DNA of 64,000 nt, from positions 279,944 to 343,943 of the forward strand of contig CAYFKR010000001.1 in the NCBI GenBank assembly GCA_964343835.1, read 5' to 3'. Position 1 is the stretch's first letter, and each line of letters opens with the position of its first letter. A model generated the notes under the pieces. It did not search any database and was not told the origin of the DNA. It was given only the letters and a program-made list of their open reading frames with translations. The stretch comes from CALEMW01 sp964343835. Lineage in GTDB: Bacteria > Krumholzibacteriota > Krumholzibacteriia > LZORAL124-64-63. Below are positions 1 through 8,403 of the stretch, one piece after another. The position numbers and the translations under genes are program-made.

Positions 1-362
1 CGGTCGATGGTCTCGAGGTCCTCGGGCGTGACGCCGTCGCCGAGGGTGGCGTAGAGCCCTTCGCCCGCCTTGAAGTCCACCAGGAGGGAGCGCTCGGGGA
101 AGAGCTGTTCGCAGGCGGCGGCCAGCACGGCCGTCAGCGTGGTGACCGAGGCGGAGTGGGTCTTGGGGTGGCTCAGGCGCATCAGACCGACGGTCTCGCC
201 GCCCCACAGGGGCTCGGCCAGGCTGCTGCGCAGGCCGTTGATGGCGCAGAGCACGTACGGGTCGTCGCCGGAAAGGTCCATCTCGTGGATGGCCATGATC
301 TCCTGCAACGGGGTTCCCGGCAGGATGGCGAGCTCGCGTCCCTCGATCCTCACGTGCTGCAT
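1..362 (-). CDS. Nucleoside (uridine) kinase-like protein, N-terminal part only
   Basis: The gene runs off the left edge, so only about the first 120 residues are visible. They begin MQHVRIEGRE and contain a stretch (HPKTHSASVTTLTAVLAAAC, then LFPERSLLVDF and GEGLYATLGDG) resembling the TGS-like and threonyl-tRNA-synthetase second-additional-domain region. That region precedes the phosphoribulokinase/uridine-kinase fold in a family of bacterial nucleoside kinases. The kinase domain itself lies outside the window, so the catalytic assignment is inferred. The start is supported by an AGGAGG ribosome-binding site about 7 nt upstream. The gene lies 55 nt downstream of the FmdB gene on the same strand and is probably cotranscribed. 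It could instead be a free-standing editing-domain-like protein. Confidence 0.55.
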   Translation of the reverse strand, partial: MQHVRIEGRELAILPGTPLQEIMAIHEMDLSGDDPYVLCAINGLRSSLAEPLWGGETVGLMRLSHPKTHSASVTTLTAVLAAACEQLFPERSLLVDFKAGEGLYATLGDGVTPEDLETID

Positions 363-417
363 GGCGTACCTCCTGCCCGGAGGATACGCCTTCGAGGTCA
401 TGGTGTCATCGGAGGGA

Positions 418-660
418 TCAGCCCGCGTCGCAATCCTTGGCGGCAGGGCAGGAATCGCACTTGGGGGAGGGGGCGGAGGACTTGCGCGAGTCGGTCACGT
501 AGTAGCCGGAGCCCTTGAAGGCGATGCCGGCGCCGCCGCTGATCAGGCGCTTCACCTTGCCGCGGCATTCGGGGCAGCGGCTGCGGGGCTTGTCGGTCAT
601 GGACTGCTCGACCTCGAACTCGTGGCCGCACTTGGTGCACTCGTACTCGTAGGTGGGCAT
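418..660 (-). CDS. FmdB-family putative zinc-ribbon regulatory protein
   Basis: This 80-residue protein opens with MPTYEYECTKCGHEFEVEQ, the hallmark of the FmdB/CxxC_CxxC_SSSS family. One CxxC pair lies near residues 8-11 and a second (CPEC) near 30-33, forming a zinc ribbon. A third Cys-rich cluster (CDSC..., KDC) lies at the C-terminus. FmdB proteins are small and widespread and were first named from formamidase operons; their biochemical role is unsettled. The gene is divergent from the GAPDH pair and precedes the nucleoside-kinase-like gene on the same strand. Family assignment is secure; function is not. Confidence 0.85.
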   Translation of the reverse strand: MPTYEYECTKCGHEFEVEQSMTDKPRSRCPECRGKVKRLISGGAGIAFKGSGYYVTDSRKSSAPSPKCDSCPAAKDCDAG

Positions 661-800
661 GGGGACCTCCGGGAAAAGCCGTTTCGGAAGCCCACAATAT
701 GGATCCCGATTCGGGACGCCGCAAATTCGCGCGCTTTTCGCGATGTTCCCGGTTGTTTTCGGGCCCGGGAGGCGATATGGATAGAAAGATGAAACAGACG

Positions 801-829
801 TTGAGATCCCTCCCTGGAGGGACTATGTT
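801..829 (+). promoter_or_regulatory. Sigma70-type promoter of the GAPDH operon with palindromic spacer
   Basis: TTGAGA (801-806) and TATGTT (824-829) are separated by exactly 17 nt, 45 nt upstream of the first GAPDH start. The spacer contains a perfect 7-bp inverted repeat, TCCCTCC-CT-GGAGGGA (807-822). That position fits a repressor operator lying between the -35 and -10 boxes. Confidence 0.55.
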
Positions 830-873
830 CGGTAAGCAAACAAAGTTCTGACTTCTTCCCAAGGAAGGCTGTC

Positions 874-1896
874 ATGTCCGTGAAACTGGGAATCATGGGA
901 TTCGGTCGGCTCGGGCGGAACATGTTCCGCATCGGCCACGACCAGCCCGACGTGACCTTCGCGGCCGTCAGCGACATCGCCGACGTCGAGACCCTGGCGT
1001 ACCTCCTGCAGAACTCGACCGTCGAAGGCGATTTCGAGGACGATCTGCGCCAGAAGGGCCACTACCTGATGACCGACCGCCAGTGCACCCGCGTGGTGCA
1101 CGGCTCACGCCCGGGCGACGTGCCCTGGGACGTGCTCGGCGCCGACGTGGTGATCGAGGCCACCGGCATGTTCCGCTCGCGCCAGGATCTGCAGAAGCAC
1201 ATCGACTCCGGCGCCAAGGCCGTGATCCTGTCCACGCCGCCCACCGGCGAGATCGACCGCATGGTGATCAACGGCGTCAACGACCACGAGCTGACCGCCG
1301 ACGACCGCATCGTGTCCAACGGCAGCAGCAGCTGCCACGCCCTGGCCGTCGTCATGAAGGTCCTGCACGAGAAGATCGGCGTGAAGCGCGCGACGATGAC
1401 CACGGTCCACGCCTACACCAGCGACCAGCAGCTCAGCGACAGCGCCCGCGGCGACCTGCGCTGGAGCCGTTCGGCCGCCGAGAACATCATCCCCAACGCC
1501 AGCTGGGCCGCCGGCGCGGTCGAGGAGCTCATTCCCGACCTCCGCGGCAAGATCAACGGCATGGCCCTGAACGTGCCGGTGTCCGCCGGCTCGAACCTGG
1601 ACCTGGTGGTGGAGCTGGACAAGCCCCTGTCGGCCGAGGAGTACAACGACGTGCTGCGCGAAGCCGCGACCGGCCCCCTGGAGGGTCTGATCTCGGTGAC
1701 GGACGAGCCCATCGTGTCGAGCGACGTGATCGGCGACTCGCACTCCGCGGTCGTCGACGCCCAGGCCACCATGTCCCTGGGCAACGGCCTGATCAAGAGC
1801 GTCGTCTGGTACGACAACGGCTGGGGCTACGCCTACAGGCTGCTGGAGACCGCCCGCAAGGTCGCCGGCCTGATCCGCAGCGGGGAGGTCATGTGA
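874..1896 (+). CDS. GAPDH paralogue lacking the catalytic cysteine
   Basis: This 340-residue protein has the full type-I glyceraldehyde-3-phosphate dehydrogenase layout: an N-terminal Rossmann motif (GFGRLGRN), VIEATGMF, the catalytic-histidine motif TTVHAYTSDQ (His179) and a C-terminal WYDNGWGYAYR. The active-site signature SNASCTTN is replaced by SNGSSSCH (148-155). Ser152 therefore stands where the thiol nucleophile should be, and a Cys appears two residues later at 154. Without that Cys the normal thiohemiacetal chemistry is not expected. The protein may be a structural or regulatory subunit, or may use a shifted Cys or another substrate. Its stop overlaps the next gene's ATG, so the two are translationally coupled. 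The start is supported by AAGGAAGG just upstream. Confidence 0.9.
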   Translation: MSVKLGIMGFGRLGRNMFRIGHDQPDVTFAAVSDIADVETLAYLLQNSTVEGDFEDDLRQKGHYLMTDRQCTRVVHGSRPGDVPWDVLGADVVIEATGMFRSRQDLQKHIDSGAKAVILSTPPTGEIDRMVINGVNDHELTADDRIVSNGSSSCHALAVVMKVLHEKIGVKRATMTTVHAYTSDQQLSDSARGDLRWSRSAAENIIPNASWAAGAVEELIPDLRGKINGMALNVPVSAGSNLDLVVELDKPLSAEEYNDVLREAATGPLEGLISVTDEPIVSSDVIGDSHSAVVDAQATMSLGNGLIKSVVWYDNGWGYAYRLLETARKVAGLIRSGEVM

Positions 1897-2897
1897 TGAG
1901 GATCGCGATCAACGGATTCGGACGCATCGGACGCGCGGTCTTCCGCCTGCTCAACAGCAAGGAGGGCGTGGAGGTCGTGGCCATCAACGACCTGGCCGAT
2001 CCCGCGGCCCTGGCCTACCTGCTGCGCCACGACACGGTCATGGGACCCTTCAAGGGCGTGGCCGAGGTCGAGGGCGACGTGATGGCCACCACGAAGCAGA
2101 AGGTCAAGATGACCCAGATCCCCACGCCCACGGAGCTCCCGTGGAAGGAGATGGGCGTGGACTACGTCATCGAGGCCACCGGCCGCTTCCGCAAGCGTTC
2201 CGAGTGCGCCTGGCACATCGAAGCCGGCGCGAAGAAGGTGCTGCTGACGGTGCCGTCCAAGGACGAGATCGACGCGACCATCGTGCTGGGCGTCAACGAC
2301 GAGGACCTGAAGCCCGAGCACGAGATCGTGTCCAACGCCTCGTGCACCACCAACTGCCTGGCTCCCCTGGCCTACGTGCTGGACAAGGAGTTCGGCATCG
2401 AGCACGGGCTGATGACCACCGTGCACGCCTACACCAACGACCAGCGCCTGGCCGATGTGCCCCACAGCGACTGGCGGCGTTCCCGCGCCGCGGCGGAGAA
2501 CACCATCCCCACGACCACCGGCGCCGCCCGGGCCGTGGGCAAGGTGCTGCCCCAGCTCGCCGGCAAGCTCGACGGCATGGCCATGCGCGTGCCGGTGCCC
2601 GACGGCTCGGTGGTGGACCTGGTGACCATCATGTCCAAGGACGTGACGGTGGAGCAGGTCCGCGAGGCCGTGCGCGACCACGCCAACACCGACCGCTTCC
2701 GCAACATCCTGCGCTACGCCACGGAGCCGCTGGTCAGCAGCGACATCGTGGGCGACCCGCACTCGAGCATCTTCGACTCGGAGTACACCAGCGTCCTGGG
2801 CGGCAACATGCTCAAGACCCTGAGCTGGTACGACAATGAGTGGGGGTACTCGAACAGGGTGGTGGATCTGATCGATCGGATGCATGCCCTGGGCTAG
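1896..2897 (+). CDS. gap: Type I glyceraldehyde-3-phosphate dehydrogenase
   Basis: This 333-residue protein is a canonical NAD(P)-dependent GAPDH of glycolysis and gluconeogenesis, interconverting glyceraldehyde-3-phosphate and 1,3-bisphosphoglycerate. Visible elements are the Rossmann start INGFGRIGRA, the intact active-site motif SNASCTTN with Cys150, the base His177 in TTVHAYTND, the phosphate-site region RRSRAAAENTIPTTTGAA and the C-terminal WYDNEWGYSNR. The ATG overlaps the stop of the upstream cysteine-less paralogue by one base, so equimolar synthesis and hetero-oligomer formation are possible. Length and all key residues match the family. A strong terminator follows immediately, so the two GAPDH genes form a closed bicistronic unit. 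Confidence 0.97.
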   Translation: MRIAINGFGRIGRAVFRLLNSKEGVEVVAINDLADPAALAYLLRHDTVMGPFKGVAEVEGDVMATTKQKVKMTQIPTPTELPWKEMGVDYVIEATGRFRKRSECAWHIEAGAKKVLLTVPSKDEIDATIVLGVNDEDLKPEHEIVSNASCTTNCLAPLAYVLDKEFGIEHGLMTTVHAYTNDQRLADVPHSDWRRSRAAAENTIPTTTGAARAVGKVLPQLAGKLDGMAMRVPVPDGSVVDLVTIMSKDVTVEQVREAVRDHANTDRFRNILRYATEPLVSSDIVGDPHSSIFDSEYTSVLGGNMLKTLSWYDNEWGYSNRVVDLIDRMHALG

Positions 2898-2920
2898 GAT
2901 CCAACCGTTCCAGACACGAC

Positions 2921-2955
2921 GACGCCCCCTCTCCGGAAAGAGGGGGCGTCTTTCG
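2921..2955 (+). terminator. Rho-independent terminator after gap
   Basis: The inverted repeat GACGCCCCCTCT / AGAGGGGGCGTC (2921-2932 and 2939-2950) has a 6-nt loop and is followed by TTTCGTT, 23 nt after the gap stop codon. Confidence 0.85.
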
Positions 2956-3200
2956 TTCGCCTCAGGCACCCCTACATGCCTCCGGCGAACAGGTCACCAC
3001 GTCTTCGCCCTTGGAGGTCCCGTAACCCTCCGAGATCCGTGGTGATGTCGACTCGTGCCTGCTCGGTGTCGTTCTCGATGCGGCGGGTGTCCCTACGTGG
3101 ATCCCGAGGGCGGGTTGCACCCGAAAACGACTTTTCGCCGGGGCGCCGGCAACCCGTTGTGATATAATGTGAGTTCGCCACAGCCCGGGAGACATCGACC
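2956..3200 (+). promoter_or_regulatory. Intergenic region with extended -10 promoter
   Basis: No gene is apparent between the gap terminator and the next start at 3201. An extended -10 element, TGATATAAT (3160-3168), lies 33 nt upstream of the GTG start, with no convincing -35 box, as expected for TGn-dependent promoters. GGGAG at about 3187-3191 can serve as the ribosome-binding site. Confidence 0.5.
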
Positions 3201-3911
3201 GTGAACCGACCCGCCCGCCCCCTGCAGGTCCTGTTCCTGCTGTTCGCCGCCTCGTTCCTCGAGGCGGTTCCCGCACGCGCCGATCGCCCGGCGCCGCGGG
3301 TCGAGCCCGTTCCCGCCGCCGCCGAACGCTATGCGGGCGACTGCCGCATCGGCAACGAGGCCACCGCCCACTCCTACGCCGGCTGGTGGGGAGGCGGGGA
3401 GGAGTCGTACGCCGTGCGCATCGATCCCATGGCCTCGGACTGCGGCTGCAGCGCGGGCATCGCCGTCCAGTCGGTCCACATCAGCCTGTGGCTCGAGCCC
3501 GGCGACCAGCTCCTGATGAAGAGCCGCATCCTGGAGGCGGACCTGGTCGGCCCCGGCTGCGACCGGCCGGGCGACGTGCTCATGGATTCCGCCTGGCACG
3601 TGGAGGCCGACATTCCCGCTCCCGGCGTCTACGACGTGGAGATCCCCACCTTCTTCTGGTGCGCCGAGGTCCTGGAGCCCTACTACGTGACCGTGGATTT
3701 CTTCGCGGCCATCGCACCCGGCCTCAAGCTCGTGGGCGGGGGCGATTCGACCTCGTGCCGCGTCTGGAACGACTGGGGGAGCGGCTGGGTGGACCTGAGC
3801 ACCATGGGCTTCCTGGACGACCTGACCATCTGGACCGACACGGACTGCTGCAGCGCGCCCATCGGGAACGAGGGTGCCAGCTGGAGCGACCTGAAAGCCC
3901 GGTTCCGCTAG
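3201..3911 (+). CDS. Secreted protein of unknown function
   Basis: The product is 236 residues. Residues 1-27 form a Sec signal peptide (positive MNRPARP, hydrophobic VLFLLFAASF, then VPARA). The mature part holds several Cys residues (DCGCSAGIA, GPGCDRP, WCAEV, SCRVW, TDCCSA), suggesting disulfides after export. No catalytic motif or known domain is recognised. It looks like a beta-rich carbohydrate-binding or jelly-roll-type domain, but that is only an impression. The GTG start is chosen for its ribosome-binding site and position before the signal peptide. The gene stands alone between terminator and promoter signals; the next gene starts 110 nt downstream. Confidence 0.6.
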   Translation: MNRPARPLQVLFLLFAASFLEAVPARADRPAPRVEPVPAAAERYAGDCRIGNEATAHSYAGWWGGGEESYAVRIDPMASDCGCSAGIAVQSVHISLWLEPGDQLLMKSRILEADLVGPGCDRPGDVLMDSAWHVEADIPAPGVYDVEIPTFFWCAEVLEPYYVTVDFFAAIAPGLKLVGGGDSTSCRVWNDWGSGWVDLSTMGFLDDLTIWTDTDCCSAPIGNEGASWSDLKARFR

Positions 3912-3938
3912 CCGATTTGCGGCCGTTCGGCCGATCAT

Positions 3939-3977
3939 GGTATCCTTATGGGGTGACGGGCCGCCGCCGGGCGGCCC
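3939..3977 (+). promoter_or_regulatory. Putative extended -10 promoter and leader hairpin of the M1 peptidase gene
   Basis: TGGTATCCT (3939-3947 region, -10 TATCCT) lies about 80 nt upstream of the M1 peptidase start. It is followed by a GGGCCGCC-GCCG-GGCGGCCC hairpin (3958-3977), which may terminate upstream read-through or structure the leader. Confidence 0.3.
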
Positions 3978-4021
3978 TTCGCGTCCTCCCCGCCTTCGCC
4001 CGATTCCGACGAGGAGACACG

Positions 4022-6712
4022 ATGTTCCGGACCGCCACGTACGTGCTGCTGGGCCTGCTGTTGCTCCCGGCTCTGGCCCTGGCCGACACCACGCCCGAAC
4101 TCGAGAACGAGATCAACGAGGCCCTGGCCCACCGCGCCGAGGAGGCCGCCAACAAGATCCGCCTGCTGGGCAAGATGGAGCGCATGGCCGCGGAGAAGAC
4201 GGCCAACCAGGACGACTGGGACGCGATCCACTACGACATCGACCTGACGCTGTCGCCGTCGACCAACACGCTGAACGGCGTGGTGACCGTCACGGCCGAG
4301 GTCACCGGCGCCTTCATCACCACCCTCGACCTGAACCTCGACTCCAACATGACCGTCACCGCCGCCACGTCCGGCGGCGCGGCGACCACGTGGAACCACG
4401 CGTCGAACATCCTGACGGTGGACCTGGACGCCCCCTACACCAACAGCTACACGGTGGTCGTGTCGGTGACCTACACGGGCGATCCGTCCGGCGACTACTT
4501 CGGCTGGTCCAGCTACGGCGGCGAGGACATGATCTGGACCCTCAGCGAGCCCTTCGGCGCCCGCGAGTGGTGGCCCTGCAAGGACGTGAACACGGACAAG
4601 GCCGACTCCCTGGACATCACCGTCACCGTGCCCGACAACCTGATCGTGGCGTCCAACGGCCTGATCGTCTCGGACACCACGGGCGGCGGGCTGCGCACGA
4701 CCCACTGGCGCACCAACTACCCCATCGTGACCTACCTGGTGTCCCTGGCCATCCATCCCTACCAGACGTTCTCGACCTGGTACACGCCCCTGGGCGGCGG
4801 CGACCCCATGGAGCTCCAGCACTACGTGTTCGCCGACCAGTACACCAGCGCCCAGAGCGCCTACGGCGCCACGGACGAGATGATGACCGTGTTCGCCACG
4901 GCCTTCGGCGAGTACCCCTTCATCGACGAGAAGTACGGCCACGCCTCGTTCACCTGGGGCGGGGGCATGGAGCACCAGACCCTGTCGTCCATGGGCGGGT
5001 TGTGGGAGGACGTGATCGCCCACGAGCTGGGGCACCAGTGGTGGGGCGACATGATCACCTGCGCCGACTTCCACGACATCTGGCTCAACGAGGGATTCGC
5101 CACCTGGTGCGAGGCCTACTGGAAGGAGCAGACGGCGGGTGTGGCCACCTACAAGGCGTACATGGATGCCGCGGCCTACATGGGGCCCGGCACCATCTAC
5201 GTGGAGGACCTGTCCAACTTCTGGGCCATCTTCGATTCCAACCTGAGCTACAACAAGGCGTCGTGGGTGGTGCACATGCTGCGCGGCGTGCTGGGCGACG
5301 TGGACTTCTTCGCCGGCCTGGCCGCCTACCGCTCCCAGTACGGCTTCGGCAGCGCCAGCACCGAGCAGTTCCGCGACGTGATGGAGGTCGTGTCGGGCCG
5401 CGATCTGGACGCCTTCTTCCAGCAGTGGATCCACGGCGAGTACTTCCCCGTGTATGCCCTGTCGTGGTCCCAGTCGGGGAGCGACCTGAACCTGAACATC
5501 GACCAGGTGCAGACGAACACCGGCCTGTTCGACATGCCGATCACGGTGCGCGTGACGACGGACCTGGGCACCGTGGACGTGGTGGTGGGAAACGCGCTGG
5601 CCAGCCAGGGCTACGTGATCCCTGTGACCGGCACGGTGGAGTCGGTGGTGCTGGATCCCGACGACTGGATCCTCTGCCAGATCGAATCCTCGGTGACCTC
5701 GCCGACCCTGGATCAGGGCGTGCTGGTGGTCAACGGCGTGCACTGGGACACCTACGGCGCCGAGATCACCTCCTGCTACGACGACAGCGTGTTCTGGGGC
5801 GCCCACGACATGGACTTCTGGGACTGCTTCGCCGAGCCGGCCGGAGGCTATCCCGCCATCCTGCCCGCGCCGGTGGGCACCGGCCCCGTGCCGGGCGACG
5901 TGCTGGGGCAGTACTCGGCCGTCGTGTGGGTGGGCAACAACTACAACGGCGACCTGGCCGACTGGGCCGAGACGCCGATCCAGTCGTACCTGGAGGCGGG
6001 CGGCAACGTGCTGCTGCTGGGCCGCCATCTGCACGACCACCTGGACACGGACCTGAGCGCCCGTCTGGGGCTGGCCTGGACGGTGGACGACGCCTCGCTG
6101 AGCGGCGGCATCACGGCCGTGGCGCCGGGCATGGTCCCGGTGGCGTCCATCGGGACCCAGAGCTGGTTGGACGCCTTCTCCACGTCCGTCGGCGCGGAGA
6201 CGACGCTGCTCTTCACCGGCACCATCGGCGGCGGCACCAACGGCATGGGCGCCGTGAACGAACCGGCGGCGGGCGGTACGCACCGGCCCGACGGCGGGCG
6301 CCTGGCCGTGATCTCCGGCCGGCCCTATCGCTACGATCACGCCTCGCTGCGGTCCAACGTGGAATATCTCCTTTCGAACACCTTCGGCGAGCCCTACACT
6401 CCGGTCACGGCCGTCGAGGGGAGCGGGCCGCCGGCCCGGGCCGCCCTCGGCGCCAACTATCCGAACCCGTTCAACCCCCGGACGGTCATCCCCTTCGCCC
6501 TGTCCTCGGCGGGACGACTGGAGTTGACGGTCCACGACGCCGCGGGCCGCCTGGTGCGGACCCTGATCGCGGAGCAGCGGCCCGCCGGTGCGGGGGAATC
6601 GGTCTGGGATGGTCTCGACGACGGAGGCCGCCCCGTGGCCTCGGGCACCTATTTCGCGCGCCTGAAGACGGCCGCCGACGTGCGTTCGCGGCCCCTGGTG
6701 CTGGTGAGGTAG
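4022..6712 (+). CDS. Secreted M1-family zinc metallopeptidase with FlgD-like C-terminal domain
   Basis: This 896-residue exported aminopeptidase-type enzyme has a signal peptide at about 1-20 (VLLGLLLLPALALA). An M1 N-terminal beta-saddle and catalytic domain carries HELGH (334-338) and the third zinc ligand Glu357 in LNEGFAT; the GAMEN-type exopeptidase motif is represented by GGGMEHQ. Tyr in SYNKASW is the likely transition-state stabiliser. After about residue 560 comes a linker domain rich in Asp/Trp. The C-terminal ~90 residues (ANYPNPFNPRTVIPF to the end) are a FlgD-like Ig module used by FCB-group bacteria for cell-surface sorting or anchoring. The ATG is chosen because it begins the signal peptide. 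It lies 15 nt upstream of the btuF-like gene. Peptide substrates are presumed extracellular. Confidence 0.93.
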   Translation: MFRTATYVLLGLLLLPALALADTTPELENEINEALAHRAEEAANKIRLLGKMERMAAEKTANQDDWDAIHYDIDLTLSPSTNTLNGVVTVTAEVTGAFITTLDLNLDSNMTVTAATSGGAATTWNHASNILTVDLDAPYTNSYTVVVSVTYTGDPSGDYFGWSSYGGEDMIWTLSEPFGAREWWPCKDVNTDKADSLDITVTVPDNLIVASNGLIVSDTTGGGLRTTHWRTNYPIVTYLVSLAIHPYQTFSTWYTPLGGGDPMELQHYVFADQYTSAQSAYGATDEMMTVFATAFGEYPFIDEKYGHASFTWGGGMEHQTLSSMGGLWEDVIAHELGHQWWGDMITCADFHDIWLNEGFATWCEAYWKEQTAGVATYKAYMDAAAYMGPGTIYVEDLSNFWAIFDSNLSYNKASWVVHMLRGVLGDVDFFAGLAAYRSQYGFGSASTEQFRDVMEVVSGRDLDAFFQQWIHGEYFPVYALSWSQSGSDLNLNIDQVQTNTGLFDMPITVRVTTDLGTVDVVVGNALASQGYVIPVTGTVESVVLDPDDWILCQIESSVTSPTLDQGVLVVNGVHWDTYGAEITSCYDDSVFWGAHDMDFWDCFAEPAGGYPAILPAPVGTGPVPGDVLGQYSAVVWVGNNYNGDLADWAETPIQSYLEAGGNVLLLGRHLHDHLDTDLSARLGLAWTVDDASLSGGITAVAPGMVPVASIGTQSWLDAFSTSVGAETTLLFTGTIGGGTNGMGAVNEPAAGGTHRPDGGRLAVISGRPYRYDHASLRSNVEYLLSNTFGEPYTPVTAVEGSGPPARAALGANYPNPFNPRTVIPFALSSAGRLELTVHDAAGRLVRTLIAEQRPAGAGESVWDGLDDGGRPVASGTYFARLKTAADVRSRPLVLVR

Positions 6713-6727
6713 CCCCTCGGGAGAACC

Positions 6728-7612
6728 GTGCGCCGCCTGACGATCCTGATCCTGCTCCTGCTCGGAACCGGCGCCTCGGCGCCGGTTCCGGCGTGCTCCG
6801 AACCCGCTGCGGCGTCGCCGTCGCGGATCGTGTCGTTGGCTCCCAGCGTCACCGAGGTGCTGTTCGCCGTGGGCGCCGGCGACCGGGTGGTGGGGGTGAC
6901 GGACTGGTGCCGTCGTCCCGTGGAAGTCGCCGGGCTGCCGCGCGTGGGCGGCCACGTGGACCCCAGCCTGGAGGCCGTGGCGGCCCTGCGGCCCGACCTG
7001 GTGGTGCTGGAGGAGGCCAACGCCGACGTGCGTCGCCGTCTGGAGCGGCTGGGGCTGAACGTGCTCACGGTGGAGCATCGGAACCTGGCGGGGGTGCTGG
7101 AGTCGCTCACCGTCGTGGGCGAGGCCTGCGGCGTCGCCGACGGGGCCGCGGCCCTGCGTGCGGAGCTGGAGGGGCGGCTCGAGACCGTCCGGATCACGGT
7201 GGCGTCGCGGCGTCCGGTGCGGGCCCTGCTCGTCGTCGGCCGCGACATCGCGTCCGGAGAGCTGCGCGACGTCTTCGCGGCGGGGCGCGGCACCTTCCTG
7301 GGCGAGCTGCTGGAGGCGGCGGGCGGCGTGAACGCCTGCCCGGTGGACGCGGTGCGCTACCCGACCCTCACCCGCGAAGCGCTCATGCGCCTGGCGCCGG
7401 AGGTGGTCGTGGAGCTGGCGCCCGAGCTGGTGGACCGAGACGGCGCCGAGCGGCTGATCGCCGCCTGGGGACGCCTGGGCGTGCCGGCGGCGCGGAACGG
7501 TCGCGTCCACGTGGTGCTGGACGACGGGCCCATGATCCCGGGGCCGGGCGTCATCGACACCCTCGAGATGCTGGCGGACCTGCTGGAGGACGCCGGGGAG
7601 GTGCAGCCGTGA
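6728..7612 (+). CDS. btuF: BtuF-like periplasmic cobalamin/metal-chelate binding protein
   Basis: This 294-residue substrate-binding protein belongs to the helical-backbone (BtuF/FecB/TroA) class. The signal peptide covers about 1-27. The mature N-terminus carries the class signature RIVSLAPSVTEVLFAVGAGDRVVGVT, cited here only as positions 33-58, and later PRVGGHVDPSLEAVAALRPD and the C-terminal lobe with a long backbone helix. BtuF proteins deliver corrinoids to BtuCD. Siderophore or heme binding cannot be excluded from sequence alone. The GTG start follows a GGGAG site and lies 15 nt after the M1 peptidase stop. Its stop overlaps the GTG of the ATPase gene. Cobalamin is favoured because a second, riboswitch-controlled B12 operon lies in the same window. 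Confidence 0.8.
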   Translation: MRRLTILILLLLGTGASAPVPACSEPAAASPSRIVSLAPSVTEVLFAVGAGDRVVGVTDWCRRPVEVAGLPRVGGHVDPSLEAVAALRPDLVVLEEANADVRRRLERLGLNVLTVEHRNLAGVLESLTVVGEACGVADGAAALRAELEGRLETVRITVASRRPVRALLVVGRDIASGELRDVFAAGRGTFLGELLEAAGGVNACPVDAVRYPTLTREALMRLAPEVVVELAPELVDRDGAERLIAAWGRLGVPAARNGRVHVVLDDGPMIPGPGVIDTLEMLADLLEDAGEVQP

Positions 7613-8403
7613 CCGACATGATCGACGTGCGCCACCTGCGCCTCGAGCTGGACGGTTCCAGGATCCTGGACGACGTCTCGTTCGTCATCGAGAAGGGGCA
7701 ACGGTGGGCGCTGGTGGGGCCCAACGGGGCGGGCAAGTCGTCGTTGTTGAAGTGCCTGTCGCGCATCCATCGGGACTGGCAGGGACGGATCACCATCGAC
7801 GGCGTGGACTCACGCGGCTACACCAATCGCGAGCTGGCCCGCCTGGTGGCCTACGTGCCCCAGGCCGGCGGGCGTCTGCCGCCGTTCACGGTGCGCGAGA
7901 CCATCGTGATGTCGCGCTATCCCCACCTGTCGCACTTCGCGACCCTCGGGCCGGCGGACCACTCTCTGGTGAAGGACGTGCTCGCCCGCACCGGGCTGGG
8001 CCCCCTGGCCGATCGTCCGATGGCCACCCTCAGCGGTGGGGAGCGTCAGAAGGTGTTCCTGGCCTCGGCCCTGGCCCAGGGTGCGCCGATCCTGCTGCTG
8101 GACGAACCGACCACCTTCCTGGACCCGCGCCACGCCCACGACCTGCGCAGCCTCATCCACACCCTGAACCGCGAGGAGGGGGTGACGGTGATCGAGGCGA
8201 CCCACGACCTCAACGCCGCCGTCCTGGACGCGGACCGCATCTTCGCCCTGCGCGACGGGCGCACCCACTTCTTCGGGCCGCCGGACTCGTTCTACGATCC
8301 GGAGGTGCTGCGCATGCTGTACGACCGCAGCTTCCTGCTGGGGGAGCACCCCGAGACCGGACAGCCCATGATCCTGCCCGGGAGGTGCGGCGATGAAGCG
8401 TAG
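7609..8403 (+). CDS. btuD: ABC transporter ATP-binding protein, FecE/BtuD class
   Basis: This 264-residue ATPase carries Walker A GPNGAGKSS near residue 40, a Q-loop (YVPQAGG), the signature LSGGERQK, Walker B ILLLDEPT and the switch His in ATHDLNAAV. It is the energy-coupling subunit of the type II (BtuCD-like) importer formed with its neighbours. The GTG at 7609 overlaps the upstream stop and has GGGGAGG at suitable spacing; ATG 7618 is an alternative start. The 3' end overlaps the permease ATG at 8393. The gene order of binding protein, ATPase and permease is compact, with overlapping junctions. Confidence 0.9.
   Translation: MTDMIDVRHLRLELDGSRILDDVSFVIEKGQRWALVGPNGAGKSSLLKCLSRIHRDWQGRITIDGVDSRGYTNRELARLVAYVPQAGGRLPPFTVRETIVMSRYPHLSHFATLGPADHSLVKDVLARTGLGPLADRPMATLSGGERQKVFLASALAQGAPILLLDEPTTFLDPRHAHDLRSLIHTLNREEGVTVIEATHDLNAAVLDADRIFALRDGRTHFFGPPDSFYDPEVLRMLYDRSFLLGEHPETGQPMILPGRCGDEA

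Noticed and set aside
3935..7510. Long minus-strand open frame opposite the M1 peptidase and btuF
   Set aside because: His/Gly/Val-rich shadow translation without motifs; the plus-strand genes are well supported.
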